A stretch of 64,000 nucleotides of DNA from Candidatus Caccoplasma merdavium (GTDB lineage Bacteria; Bacteroidota; Bacteroidia; Bacteroidales; UBA11471): NCBI GenBank assembly GCA_018715595.1, contig DVLI01000007.1:62001-126000 (forward strand), written 5' to 3'. The number at the start of each line of letters is the position of its first letter. Position 1 is the first letter of the stretch. The notes under the pieces are model-generated. The model searched no databases and was not told where the DNA came from. It was given only the letters and a program-made list of their open reading frames with translations. Positions 51,474-60,425 of this stretch are shown here, in pieces. A program made the translations under genes and the position numbers.

Positions 51474-51498
51474 TAACATAAAAACAATACTTTATCCT

Positions 51499-51541
51499 GC
51501 ACTGCAACAAGACAATACGCTCTTGATGCGGTGCTTTTTTT
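51499..51541 (+). terminator. Terminator between zapA and rny
   Basis: GCACTGCA (51499-51506) pairs with TGCGGTGC (51527-51534, one G-U). An inner CAAGA/TCTTG stem extends it, and seven T follow. It is only 20 bases before the rny ATG, so rny needs read-through or a promoter inside the zapA region. Confidence 0.8.
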
Positions 51542-51560
51542 AACCTAAAAACACGAACAG

Positions 51561-53105
51561 ATGGAAATGATAACATTACTGTCGGCCGGTGCCTTGATAG
51601 GTCTTGTTGTGGGAGTGGTCATATGCTTGATACTCTACAAGGTACGTCTCAATGCCCGGTCCCGCTCGATTCTCGATGAGGCCCGAGCCGAAGCCGAAAC
51701 GATAAAAAGAGACAAAATGCTTGAAGTCAAAGAGAAATTTATCTCGATGAAAGCCGACCTCGAAAAGCAGATGGCCGTGCGCAGCGCCAAAGTGCAATCG
51801 GCCGAAGCCAAAGCCCGCCAGCGCGAGATGCAGCTCAATCAGCAACAACAAGAGTTGCAGCGCAAGAAAACCGAGGTTGAAGCCATTCGCACCAGTCTCA
51901 CCTCGCAGGTCGAAGTCGTGGAAAAAAAGAAAACCGAGCTCGAACGCCTGCACAAAGCCGAAATCGAAAAACTCGAACATATCTCGGGACTCTCGGCCGA
52001 AGAGGCCAAAGACCGTCTTGTGGAGTCGTTGAAAGAAGAGGCCAAGACACAGGCAGCCTCGTACATAAACGATATCATGGACGAAGCCCGCATGACGGCC
52101 AACAAGGAGGCCAAGAGCATCGTCATCAAGACAATCCAACGCGTGGCCACCGAAACGGCCATCGAAAACTCGGTCACCGTATTCCACATCGACTCCGATG
52201 AAATCAAGGGCCGCATCATCGGACGCGAAGGCCGCAACATACGCGCTCTCGAAGCCGCTACCGGCATCGAAATCATTGTCGACGACACCCCCGAAGCCAT
52301 CGTGCTGTCGGGCTTCGACCCCGTGCGTCGCGAAATCGCCCGCTTGGCCTTGCACCAGCTGGTGACCGACGGCCGCATACACCCGGCCCGCATCGAAGAG
52401 GTCGTGGCCAAGGTACGCAAGCAGGTCGAAGAAGAAATCGTCGAGACCGGTAAACGCACCGCCATCGACTTGGGTATCCACGGCCTGCACCCCGAACTTA
52501 TCCGCCTCGTCGGAAAGATGAAATACCGCTCGTCCTACGGACAGAACCTCTTGCAGCACTCACGCGAGACCGCCAACCTCTGCGCCATCATGGCCTCGGA
52601 GCTCGGCCTCAATCCCAAGAAGGCCAAACGTGCCGGTCTCCTGCACGACATCGGTAAAGTACCCGACGACGAGCCCGAGTTGCCACACGCCCTGCTGGGT
52701 ATGAAACTCGCCGAGAAGTACAAGGAGAAACCCGAAATTTGCAATGCCATCGGTGCCCACCACGACGAGACCGAAATGACCAGCCTGCTGGCACCCATCG
52801 TGCAGGTGTGCGACGCCATTTCGGGAGCCCGTCCCGGTGCCCGTCGCGAGATTGTCGAGGCATACATCAAGCGTCTCAATGACCTCGAACAGCTGGCGCT
52901 CTCTTATCCCGGTGTGCTCAAAACCTATGCCATTCAGGCCGGTCGTGAATTGCGTGTCATCGTGGGCGCCGACAAAATCGACGACTCCGAGATAGAAACC
53001 CTCTCGGCCGAAATCGCCAAACGCATTCAAGACGAGATGACCTATCCCGGGCAGGTGAAAATCACCGTCATTCGCGAGACCCGCGCCGTAAGTTTTGCCA
53101 AGTAA
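51561..53105 (+). CDS. rny: Ribonuclease Y
   Basis: A 514-residue protein, the family length. An N-terminal membrane anchor (about 5-27) is followed by a long coiled coil (about 30-170), a KH RNA-binding domain (about 205-265, [19 protein letters not shown]) and an HD phosphohydrolase domain (about 330-425, with [14 protein letters not shown] and GAHHDE metal ligands). It starts mRNA decay by endonucleolytic cleavage at the membrane. The next gene begins 67 bases later. Confidence 0.97.
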   Translation: MEMITLLSAGALIGLVVGVVICLILYKVRLNARSRSILDEARAEAETIKRDKMLEVKEKFISMKADLEKQMAVRSAKVQSAEAKARQREMQLNQQQQELQRKKTEVEAIRTSLTSQVEVVEKKKTELERLHKAEIEKLEHISGLSAEEAKDRLVESLKEEAKTQAASYINDIMDEARMTANKEAKSIVIKTIQRVATETAIENSVTVFHIDSDEIKGRIIGREGRNIRALEAATGIEIIVDDTPEAIVLSGFDPVRREIARLALHQLVTDGRIHPARIEEVVAKVRKQVEEEIVETGKRTAIDLGIHGLHPELIRLVGKMKYRSSYGQNLLQHSRETANLCAIMASELGLNPKKAKRAGLLHDIGKVPDDEPELPHALLGMKLAEKYKEKPEICNAIGAHHDETEMTSLLAPIVQVCDAISGARPGARREIVEAYIKRLNDLEQLALSYPGVLKTYAIQAGRELRVIVGADKIDDSEIETLSAEIAKRIQDEMTYPGQVKITVIRETRAVSFAK

Positions 53106-53172
53106 GAACAGCCATTCACCCGCGCCTGTGCGTACCGACCCGTGCGCACAGGTGGGTATATAAGTTATCAAC

Positions 53173-54627
53173 ATGGACAATAAACAACCCGAAAACCTCA
53201 ACCATACCCTGCCCGAGCAGCAACCCACACCCGACGAGTCGGCCGCTGTCGTGGCACAGTGCGGCGGGAAGCTCCATTGCTACGACTGGCTGTCGGATAT
53301 ACCCGAGTCGCACGATGACACCGAGATGGTCGAGGTGCAATTCAAGAATACGCGTAAGGGATACTATAAAAACTCGGTGCACCTGCGTCTCGAAAAAGGC
53401 GACATCGTCGCCGTCGAGGGCAATCCCGGCCATGACATCGGGGTCGTTTCGCTCACCGGCCGTCTCGTTCTCTTGCAGATGAGGAAAAACGGCGTGAGAA
53501 TCGACAATCCCGACCTCAAACGGGTCTATCGCAAAGCCAAACCCAACGACCTCGAAAAATACCGAGAGGCCAAGGCCAAGGAACACTCCACCATGCTGCG
53601 GGCCCGCAAAATTGCCGAAGACCTTCATCTGAATATGAAAATCGGCGATGTCGAGTATCAGGGCGACGGCAACAAGGCCATCTTCTATTACATCGCCGAT
53701 GACCGGGTCGACTTCCGCCAGCTCATCAAGGTCTTGGCCGAAGTCTTTCGCGTGCGCATCGAGATGAAGCAGATCGGTGCCCGGCAGGAGGCCGGCCGCA
53801 TCGGCGGTATCGGCCCTTGCGGACGACAACTCTGTTGCTCGTCGTGGATGAGCAATTTCGTGTCGGTAGCCACCAGTGCCGCCCGTTTCCAGGACATCTC
53901 GCTCAACCCGCAAAAGTTGGCCGGGCAATGTGCCAAGCTCAAATGTTGCCTCAACTTCGAGGTCGACGCCTACGTCGAAGCGCAAAAACGGTTGCCCTCG
54001 CGTGAGATACCGCTTGAAACACAGGAAGGAACCTTCTTCCATTTCAAGACCGATATTTTCAAGAGGGAGATTACCTACTCCTCGTCCAAGGAGGTGGCCG
54101 CCAATCTCGTGACCATTGACGCCGGCCGGGCTTTTGAAGTGATTGCGCTCAACAAGCGGGGAATAAAACCCGACACACTGCTCGTCGAGAGTGGAAAAGA
54201 ACCCGTCCGCAAAGAGTTTGAAGATGTCGTCGGTCAGGACAGCGTTACCCGATTTGACAAGAAAAACCGCCCGAATACCGCCGGCAACCGCAAGAAAAAG
54301 AAGAAAGGCGGCGGCGAGAACCATGCTCCGGCATCGACCGACGCTTCCCGCTCGGGAAATCCGTCGGCCAACCAGACGGGTGCGGCTCCGTCACCGGCTC
54401 CTTCGTCATCGGGCACCGAGTCGCAACCTAATGCTCCTCAGCGGGAAAAGGGGCCGCGCTCCAACAACAACCGTCGACCCGATAACCGCCGCAATAATCC
54501 CCCCCGCCGGGACAACAACCGCCGGGGCAATGAAGGAAATCCCGAACGGGAGAATCGTCGCAATAATGAGGCGGCCTCCGGGCAAAATGCGCCCCGGCCC
54601 AAAAACGCACCCGAAAAAAATGAGTAG
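53173..54627 (+). CDS. RicT/PSP1-domain protein with Asn/Arg-rich tail
   Basis: A 484-residue protein. The PSP1/RicT core covers about 50-320, with ARKIAEDLHLNMKIGDVEYQ, VRIEMKQIGARQEAGRIGG and the cysteine group GIGPCGRQLCCSSW and KLKCCLNFE, which are the iron-sulphur ligand positions in Bacillus RicT. From about 370 the chain is low-complexity, rich in Lys, Asn, Arg, Pro and Ser. In Bacillus RicT acts with RicA/RicF on RNase Y-dependent mRNA maturation, and here it lies directly after rny, which supports a shared role. Its last eight bases overlap the gldH start. Confidence 0.9.
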   Translation: MDNKQPENLNHTLPEQQPTPDESAAVVAQCGGKLHCYDWLSDIPESHDDTEMVEVQFKNTRKGYYKNSVHLRLEKGDIVAVEGNPGHDIGVVSLTGRLVLLQMRKNGVRIDNPDLKRVYRKAKPNDLEKYREAKAKEHSTMLRARKIAEDLHLNMKIGDVEYQGDGNKAIFYYIADDRVDFRQLIKVLAEVFRVRIEMKQIGARQEAGRIGGIGPCGRQLCCSSWMSNFVSVATSAARFQDISLNPQKLAGQCAKLKCCLNFEVDAYVEAQKRLPSREIPLETQEGTFFHFKTDIFKREITYSSSKEVAANLVTIDAGRAFEVIALNKRGIKPDTLLVESGKEPVRKEFEDVVGQDSVTRFDKKNRPNTAGNRKKKKKGGGENHAPASTDASRSGNPSANQTGAAPSPAPSSSGTESQPNAPQREKGPRSNNNRRPDNRRNNPPRRDNNRRGNEGNPERENRRNNEAASGQNAPRPKNAPEKNE

Positions 54628-55084
54628 GCTGCCCCTCTGTTTGGTCGTGTTGATGGGGCTCGCGACGGCTTGCCGCTTTGCCCCGAACGAAGTGCAGGCC
54701 TACCGGCATATCGACCCGCAAGGTTGGTATGCCGATTCACTCGTGCAGATAGATTTTCCCGTCGTCGATACCCTCTCCCTCTACGATATGCGATTGGAGT
54801 TGCGTCATACCGATGACTACAACTATGCCAATCTCTGGCTTTTTATCACTACCGTCTCGCCCGACGGCGCGCAGCGTGTCGATACGCTCAATGCCACCTT
54901 GTGCGACACCTATGGGCGCTGGTTGGGTTCGGGCATAGGAGAGCGATTGCAGCAGGAAATCCCCATCAAGTCGGCTTTGCGCTTCGACCGGTCGGGGACG
55001 TGGCACATCGTCATACAGCAAGGCATGCGCGACAACTGCCTCCCCGGTATTACCGAGGTGGGCATAAAGCTATCGGCTCCATAA
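54620..55084 (+). CDS. gldH: Gliding-motility/T9SS-associated lipoprotein GldH
   Basis: A 154-residue lipoprotein from ATG 54620, in a different frame from the preceding gene and overlapping it by eight bases. Lipobox ATAC (Cys18). Beta-rich; WYADSLVQIDFPVVDTLSLY and DTYGRWLGSGIGERLQQEIP match GldH, a lipoprotein required for gliding and T9SS function in Flavobacterium but present in non-gliding relatives. The frame is open to 54191, but that part is antisense-like nonsense inside the RicT gene. The RicT-gldH order is conserved in the phylum. Confidence 0.9.
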   Translation: MSRLPLCLVVLMGLATACRFAPNEVQAYRHIDPQGWYADSLVQIDFPVVDTLSLYDMRLELRHTDDYNYANLWLFITTVSPDGAQRVDTLNATLCDTYGRWLGSGIGERLQQEIPIKSALRFDRSGTWHIVIQQGMRDNCLPGITEVGIKLSAP

Positions 55085-55117
55085 CGCGGCCGGTCAGGTA
55101 CCGGCTGGCCCGGTTGA

Positions 55118-55160
55118 AAAGCGAGGGGTGAGAATCGTGATTCTCACCCCTCGCTTTGGC
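55118..55160. terminator. Bidirectional terminator after gldH
   Basis: A perfect 18-bp stem (55118-55135 with 55140-55157), loop CGTG. It serves gldH and the opposing ABC-2 operon. Confidence 0.85.
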
Positions 55161-55161
55161 T

Positions 55162-56379
55162 TTATGTCGTTGCCATACGCTTGCGTTGTTTGTCTTTCCA
55201 TATCTGGTAGCTGTAAGCGATGCAGGTCGTTATGAAATAGAAAATCGTGAGTCCCCACAAGTGCAGGAAGGGGCCTTTGACATCGGAAATCGATGCCCCC
55301 TCGGTATTCATGCGGATAAAACCTTCAACGCCCCAGGTCGAGGGTATCAGGCTGCCCAGGACCTGCCATACGGCTGGCATGCGGTCATAGGGCCATGTGA
55401 TGCCGCTGACGAAGAGGAAAATCATCGACGTGAAGACGATGATGAGGAAGACGCTTTCCCGTTCGCGTACAAATACCGACAGGGTCATGCCGAAGAATAT
55501 CGTGGCGAGCAGGAACGGTGCCATGAAGGCATATATCTCCCACTGGTCGCCCAGTTGCGGGTAGTCGAAAAACCACGGTATGATGTGCAGCATATACATG
55601 GTCGTGACGATGTAGAGGCTGTAATAGCAAATGGCTTTTCCCAAAACGAGGTGCAGTATGTTGTTGCGGATTTTCTCACGCGTCTGGTAATAGTGCCGCA
55701 GCTTGCCGTGCTCGTAAAATCCGCCGGCAAGCATGCCGATGCCGAGTATGAGGCTTTGTTGTATGATGACGATGAGGAGAGCCGGAATCACAAACGAGGC
55801 AAATCCACCCGTGGGATTGTAGAGCGTGAACGAGAAAGACGGTATGGGGTCGGTTACCATGTCGATTTGTGCCGGCGTGGCGCCGGTGAGCGTGCGACTT
55901 TGCAATTCCCGACCCATATCGAGCGATACATCGGTGAGGGTAATCAGGAAATTCTTGTAGTTGAGCAGCAGGCTCATGTCGGAGTAGAAAACGACGGGAC
56001 TTTGTTCGCCCCGGGCCAGTTTCTTGTCGAAGTCGGCCGGAATTTCCAAAATACCGAAGCAGTCGCGTTGGTACATGAGCTCTTTGGCTTCGTCGAGGTT
56101 GGCGCAGTAGGAGAGGACTTTGGTGTTGGGCGAGGCATCGATGCGGCGGCACATTTCCCGGCTCAGTTGCGTGCGGGAGTTGTCAACCACGGCCAGCGGC
56201 ACGTCGTTGACGACTTCGGGGTTGTATATGAACGCATAGAGCAACGGGTAGGCAAAGGGCAGGGCAAAGAAGAAAAGCATCGCGCCCATGTCGCGGAATA
56301 CCGCCACATATTCCTTGCGCCAGATATAACATATATCGGCAAGGCCCGTTTTTATCGATTTCAAGAGTCTGTTTTCCAT
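55162..56379 (-). CDS. ABC-2 type permease (second of pair)
   Basis: About 405 residues from ATG 56379; the frame is open to 56646 but that lies inside the previous gene. Membrane helix near 30-50, a large periplasmic domain (about 55-185, with VPLAVVDNSRTQLSREMCRRID), then five helices (about 190-400, ending YQIWKDKQRKRMATT). This is the YhhJ/YbhS-type permease fold (ABC-2 membrane family). It starts 20 bases after the first permease. No ATPase is in the operon. Confidence 0.92.
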   Translation of the reverse strand: MENRLLKSIKTGLADICYIWRKEYVAVFRDMGAMLFFFALPFAYPLLYAFIYNPEVVNDVPLAVVDNSRTQLSREMCRRIDASPNTKVLSYCANLDEAKELMYQRDCFGILEIPADFDKKLARGEQSPVVFYSDMSLLLNYKNFLITLTDVSLDMGRELQSRTLTGATPAQIDMVTDPIPSFSFTLYNPTGGFASFVIPALLIVIIQQSLILGIGMLAGGFYEHGKLRHYYQTREKIRNNILHLVLGKAICYYSLYIVTTMYMLHIIPWFFDYPQLGDQWEIYAFMAPFLLATIFFGMTLSVFVRERESVFLIIVFTSMIFLFVSGITWPYDRMPAVWQVLGSLIPSTWGVEGFIRMNTEGASISDVKGPFLHLWGLTIFYFITTCIAYSYQIWKDKQRKRMATT

Positions 56380-56398
56380 TGCGGTGCATTCTTGGAGG

Positions 56399-57580
56399 TC
56401 AGGCAACATAGACTTGCCGGCGCAATGCCCGTTTGAGCAGCGGCAGGAAAGGTAGTGCCAAAAGTGTGTAAATAAACAAGACCATATAGTGCAATCGGCT
56501 GTAATAGAGGGGGACGCCGTTGAGAGCCTGGTCGGCATAGATGATGAAGTAATGCCGGAGAGGCAGCATGTCGGTGAGCAGGTGGAAGGCCGGATACATG
56601 GCTTCGGCCGGGAATGAGATGCCGGCCAAAGAGAACGAAACGACACCGAAGAGCCCGCCCATGCTCAGCGCGATGCGCAGCGACGGGGCAATGCAGACGA
56701 AAAAGATGCTCACACCTTGCAAGGCCGTGACAAAGAGCAACATGGCTGCCAGCATGGGCCAAATGCCGTTTTGCAACGGGAAGTGGAAGTACCCGTAGAG
56801 CAGCGACAGGCAAAAAGCTCCCATGATAAAGAAGAGAAGAGTCTGCGGCAGCAACTTGCCGGTTACGGCCAAGAGGATATTGTCGTCGGCTGTTCTCAGC
56901 CATTCTCGCGATGTGGCGTGTTTGATTTCCGAGCCGATGGAGAAAATCGTGGTGAGCAAGATGATGACCCCGAGAACTCCCGGCAGGAAGGTGTTGTTGA
57001 GATAGACCGAGTAGCTTATCCACGGGTTGCCCAGCGGGTGCATGTCTACGGTGATGGGTTGAATTTGCGGTATGATGTCGCGTTCGTATTCACCCCGGGC
57101 CAAGAGGGTCTGCTGCACGGCTGCGGCGGCCGCCAGGGTGGTGGTCGTCTTGAAGCTGCGAAATTCCAAGGCTCCCGGTATCAGGTAGGCGTTGGTGGTG
57201 TAGTACGATAGTTCGGGGCGACGGTTGGCCATGAGGTCGGCTTCGAAGTCGGGCGGAATGATGACAAATCCGAAGATCTGGCCTTTTTGCATGGCTTCCC
57301 GTGCTTCGGAAAAACTGGTGTATTCTGTGGTTACGGCGAGGGAACTGACGGTCGTGAATTGCCGGGTGAGGTTGCGCGACGTGGCCGAGTGGTCGAGGTC
57401 GATTACCGCGGTAGGCAGCTCCTCGGGCAGGCCTCCGGCCATGAGCGAGAGGAAGAACACATAGCTCACCAGCGGTGCTATGACGATGGAGAACAGGTAG
57501 ATGGGGCGCGACACAAGCTGGTGAAGCTCCCTGACGATAACCTGCCATAAGATTTTAGGCCCTGTTGCAAATGTTCCCAT
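56399..57580 (-). CDS. ABC-2 type permease (first of pair)
   Basis: A 393-residue paralogue of the next gene with the same plan: an N-terminal helix (LVSRPIYLFSIVIAPLVSYVFFL), periplasmic domain (PTAVIDLDHSATSRNLTRQF), then a five-helix ABC-2 membrane domain from about 215. Such pairs form the inner-membrane part of YbhFSR-like exporters. Follows the HlyD-family gene by 12 bases. Confidence 0.93.
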   Translation of the reverse strand: MGTFATGPKILWQVIVRELHQLVSRPIYLFSIVIAPLVSYVFFLSLMAGGLPEELPTAVIDLDHSATSRNLTRQFTTVSSLAVTTEYTSFSEAREAMQKGQIFGFVIIPPDFEADLMANRRPELSYYTTNAYLIPGALEFRSFKTTTTLAAAAAVQQTLLARGEYERDIIPQIQPITVDMHPLGNPWISYSVYLNNTFLPGVLGVIILLTTIFSIGSEIKHATSREWLRTADDNILLAVTGKLLPQTLLFFIMGAFCLSLLYGYFHFPLQNGIWPMLAAMLLFVTALQGVSIFFVCIAPSLRIALSMGGLFGVVSFSLAGISFPAEAMYPAFHLLTDMLPLRHYFIIYADQALNGVPLYYSRLHYMVLFIYTLLALPFLPLLKRALRRQVYVA

Positions 57581-57592
57581 GACGAGAAGTGT

Positions 57593-58597
57593 TTAATCGA
57601 GCGGTTTTTTTACCAGGACCGACATGCCCGGCCGCAAATTCTCGACCGGTTGGGTGGGCCGGGCCTTGATTTGGAACGTGCGGGCATCATATCCTCCCGT
57701 TGCTTTGGTGGCACGCCACACGGCATAGGAGCCCATGTCTTTGATATAGTAGATTTTGAGGGTGACGGTTCTGTCTCCGAGTGCCGGAATCTGGGCCGTA
57801 ATCTCTTTCCCCATGGTGAAGTATTGCAACAACTCCTCCCGCACGTTGAAGGTCACCCACATGTCGTCGAGTTGCAGCACGTTCATGATTGGGGCGCCGG
57901 TACCTACCAATTCGCTCACATGGGGGAATATCTCCGATATTTCACCGTCGACGGGTGCGGTGAGGTAAGAGTCGGCGAGGACCGATTTCACCTGTTCCAC
58001 GCCGCCTTGTGCGGCGGTTACCATGGCGGCAGCGGCTTCTTTGTCTTCGACTTGGGCGCCTGTGCGCACCATCTCATATTGTGAGCGGGCCGCGCTTTCG
58101 GTGGCGACCATGGCTTTGTATTGCGCTTCGGCTTCATCGCGTTTCTGTGCCGAGACGACCCCTTTGAGATAAAGGGCTTCCATGCGGTTGAATGATTTCT
58201 GGGCTATTTCGAGTCCTGCCAAAGCCTGTTGCCACATGTCATAGGCCGATTGTATGACTTCGCTGCGGGCGCCTTTGTCCACTTTTTCGTTGGTTGCCTT
58301 ATAAACATTTTCCATGGCCGTGGCTTGCCGGAGTTTGGCTTCTGCGTCGGGCGAAGAGATGCGCACCAGCGTGTCTCCGCTGTGTACCTGTTGTCCTTCT
58401 TCGACCCAGTATTCGGCGATGCGTCCCGGGAGTTTTCCCGAGATGCGTACCTGGGTGGCTTCGGCTTGTCCCTGTATGGTTTCGCTTTTCGGTTCGAGCA
58501 GGAAAAATCCGATAAGGGCTAAAATGATGATGACGATGATGACGGCAACCAATCCTATGGTTAAGCCTTTTTCTTTGTCTCTTTTGGGGGTGTCCAT
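57593..58597 (-). CDS. HlyD-family periplasmic adaptor (EmrA/YbhG type)
   Basis: A 334-residue protein with one N-terminal membrane helix (about 12-33), a lipoyl half-motif (RISGKLPGRIAEYWVEEGQQVHSGDTLVRI), a coiled-coil hairpin (about 90-200), the second half-motif (LTAPVDGEISEIFPHVSELV) and a beta-barrel (about 245-330). It bridges the two ABC-2 permeases to the TolC-type channel encoded just upstream. Confidence 0.94.
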   Translation of the reverse strand: MDTPKRDKEKGLTIGLVAVIIVIIILALIGFFLLEPKSETIQGQAEATQVRISGKLPGRIAEYWVEEGQQVHSGDTLVRISSPDAEAKLRQATAMENVYKATNEKVDKGARSEVIQSAYDMWQQALAGLEIAQKSFNRMEALYLKGVVSAQKRDEAEAQYKAMVATESAARSQYEMVRTGAQVEDKEAAAAMVTAAQGGVEQVKSVLADSYLTAPVDGEISEIFPHVSELVGTGAPIMNVLQLDDMWVTFNVREELLQYFTMGKEITAQIPALGDRTVTLKIYYIKDMGSYAVWRATKATGGYDARTFQIKARPTQPVENLRPGMSVLVKKPLD

Positions 58598-58628
58598 TGT
58601 ATGTCGTTTTTTTGTTTTTCCGTGAAGG

Positions 58629-60086
58629 TTAGTATTTCATTTCGCCCAGGGCTTTGGCCAGGTAGACTTTGCACAGCCGGAGTTCTATCTGGGCGTCGAT
58701 ATATTCCGAGCGGGCCTTCAACCAGGCGGTTTGGGCTTCGAGCACATTGTCGGTGGTGAGTACACCTTCTTCAAAACCGATTTGAGCGTTGCGCAGGTTT
58801 TCATCGGCTTTTGCGAGGTTTTTCTCTGTCATGCCGGTGCGTTTGCCGGCCTCGTCGATTTTGAAAGTGGCTTGATTTACCTGCAATTCGATTTTTTCTT
58901 TGGCCTCGTCGAGTTCGAGTTGGGTGATGAGGCTTTCCGACTTGGCGGCGCGGTATTTGTAGACGTTGTCGCCCCAGTGGAGCAGGGGAATGCGCACCAG
59001 TACGCCGACGTTGAAGAAGCCTTTGAACTCTTTTTCAAAACCGTTGAAGAGGTTGGGGTTGGAAATCATGTAATTGCCCGTGAGCGCAACGGTGGGCAGC
59101 ATGCCCGACAGGGCTATTTTTTGTTTGCTCCGGAAGATTTTCCCCGCCAGTGTGAGGCTTTGTATCTCGCTGCGGTTGGCATAGACGCTTTCCATGTCGG
59201 GCAACGGGGTATGCAACTGGGCCGAAGGTGTCTCCGGTTCCATTGTTTCATCGGCCAGTGAAAATTCTTGGTCGATGGGCATGCCGCACATTTGGGCGAG
59301 GACCATTTTGGCCAGGCTCAATCCGTTGTCGACTTGGGTGAGGGAGATTTGAGCTTCGTTGGATTTGACGGCGACGGTCAATCCGTCGGATTGGGTGGCG
59401 ACCCCCTCGTCGATCATGGCCTGCACGTTGTATTGGAGCGAGTCGAGGAGGGCGGCGTAGCTTTCGGCCAAACGTTTTTTATGGGTGAGCGAGACGACCT
59501 GCCAATAGAGTTCGTCGACCTGATAGACAATTTCTTGTGCGGCGGTGCTTTGTTGGCTCTGTGCCAGTTCTTCGGCATATCGGGTGATCTTGTTGTAGGC
59601 TCGCAACTTGCCTCCCAGATAGAGCGGCTGTGTGAGGGAGATGTTTCCTACCCACATGTTGCGGGTGTCGGTGCGGAACTCGTCGACAATCTGCTGCCCG
59701 ATGTTGTTGAGCGGTGTGGCCAGGTCGATGTTCCCGAGGGAAGCCAGTAATTGTCCCAAGGCGGGGTTGGTTGCCATGACCGCAGCTAGGGATTGTTGCA
59801 GGGCGGTACCCATTTGGGGCAATGTGCTTTTGAGGTTGTCGTTGAGCAAGGATATTTCTCGCGAGTTGTAGATGTATCCGCCGCTTGCGTCAATAGCGGG
59901 CAGGTAAGCCGAGAAAGCCGCTTTGCGGTTGTAGCGGGCTGCATTGATTTTAGCTTCGGCGATACGCAATTGCTTGTTGTTGTGCAAGGCCATCTGCCGG
60001 CAGGAGTCAAGGGTCAGCGGTTGCTGCGGTTGTGCCGACAGACTGATGAGCAGACCGAGAATTCCTATGACGATACGTTTTTTCAT
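58629..60086 (-). CDS. TolC-family outer-membrane channel
   Basis: A 485-residue protein with signal peptide (about 1-20; no lipobox). Two TolC repeats: LTLDSCRQMALHNNKQLRIA at the start of the first and LAGKIFRSKQKIALSGMLPT / VRIPLLHWGD in the second. Helical hairpins dominate about 40-240 and 300-470. First gene of a four-gene exporter operon. Confidence 0.93.
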   Translation of the reverse strand: MKKRIVIGILGLLISLSAQPQQPLTLDSCRQMALHNNKQLRIAEAKINAARYNRKAAFSAYLPAIDASGGYIYNSREISLLNDNLKSTLPQMGTALQQSLAAVMATNPALGQLLASLGNIDLATPLNNIGQQIVDEFRTDTRNMWVGNISLTQPLYLGGKLRAYNKITRYAEELAQSQQSTAAQEIVYQVDELYWQVVSLTHKKRLAESYAALLDSLQYNVQAMIDEGVATQSDGLTVAVKSNEAQISLTQVDNGLSLAKMVLAQMCGMPIDQEFSLADETMEPETPSAQLHTPLPDMESVYANRSEIQSLTLAGKIFRSKQKIALSGMLPTVALTGNYMISNPNLFNGFEKEFKGFFNVGVLVRIPLLHWGDNVYKYRAAKSESLITQLELDEAKEKIELQVNQATFKIDEAGKRTGMTEKNLAKADENLRNAQIGFEEGVLTTDNVLEAQTAWLKARSEYIDAQIELRLCKVYLAKALGEMKY

Positions 60087-60151
60087 TGTTCCGGAATAAT
60101 ATTGATATGTCTTTTTATATACAATTTTATGGGTCTGTTTGTTTGACGAAA

Positions 60152-60213
60152 CAGGAATATTTCGGGGCTTTGGACGCTCTCTTTTGTCGAATGTTTTTTA
60201 TGAAATATTCCTG
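60152..60213. repeat. 12-bp inverted repeat in the tolC-operon leader
   Basis: CAGGAATATTTC at 60152-60163 and its exact reverse complement at 60202-60213, 38 bases apart. It lies between the predicted transcript start (about 60237) and ATG 60086, so it could be an RNA hairpin in the leader or an operator site. The rest of 60087-60425 has no gene; a weak ACCCCC/GGGGGT hairpin near 60370-60396 lies after the next leftward gene. Confidence 0.5.
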
Positions 60214-60243
60214 AGTGAAGGCTCTTATACCTTATCGTGTAGG

Positions 60244-60251
60244 CAAATATA
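60244..60251 (-). promoter_or_regulatory. -7 box for the TolC/HlyD/ABC-2 operon
   Basis: Minus strand TATATTTG matches TAnnTTTG. The -33 element is weak. The leader is about 150 bases. Confidence 0.5.
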
Positions 60252-60425
60252 AGGTATTTGCATGTGATTTTCATTCAGATTTTAGCCTCGAATTTCGACT
60301 AATTTCAGAAATTTTTACAGATTTGTCCTCAAAAGAAAATACTATGCGATAAATTGAACAACAAACCGTCACCCCCTGGGTGTCGTGTTTGGGGGTTGGA
60401 ATTTCCGATGTTTGGTGAAAATTGA

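Noticed and set aside
54191-54619. 143-residue N-terminal extension of GldH
   Set aside because: It overlaps RicT in another frame. The true start is shown by the lipobox signal sequence at 54620.
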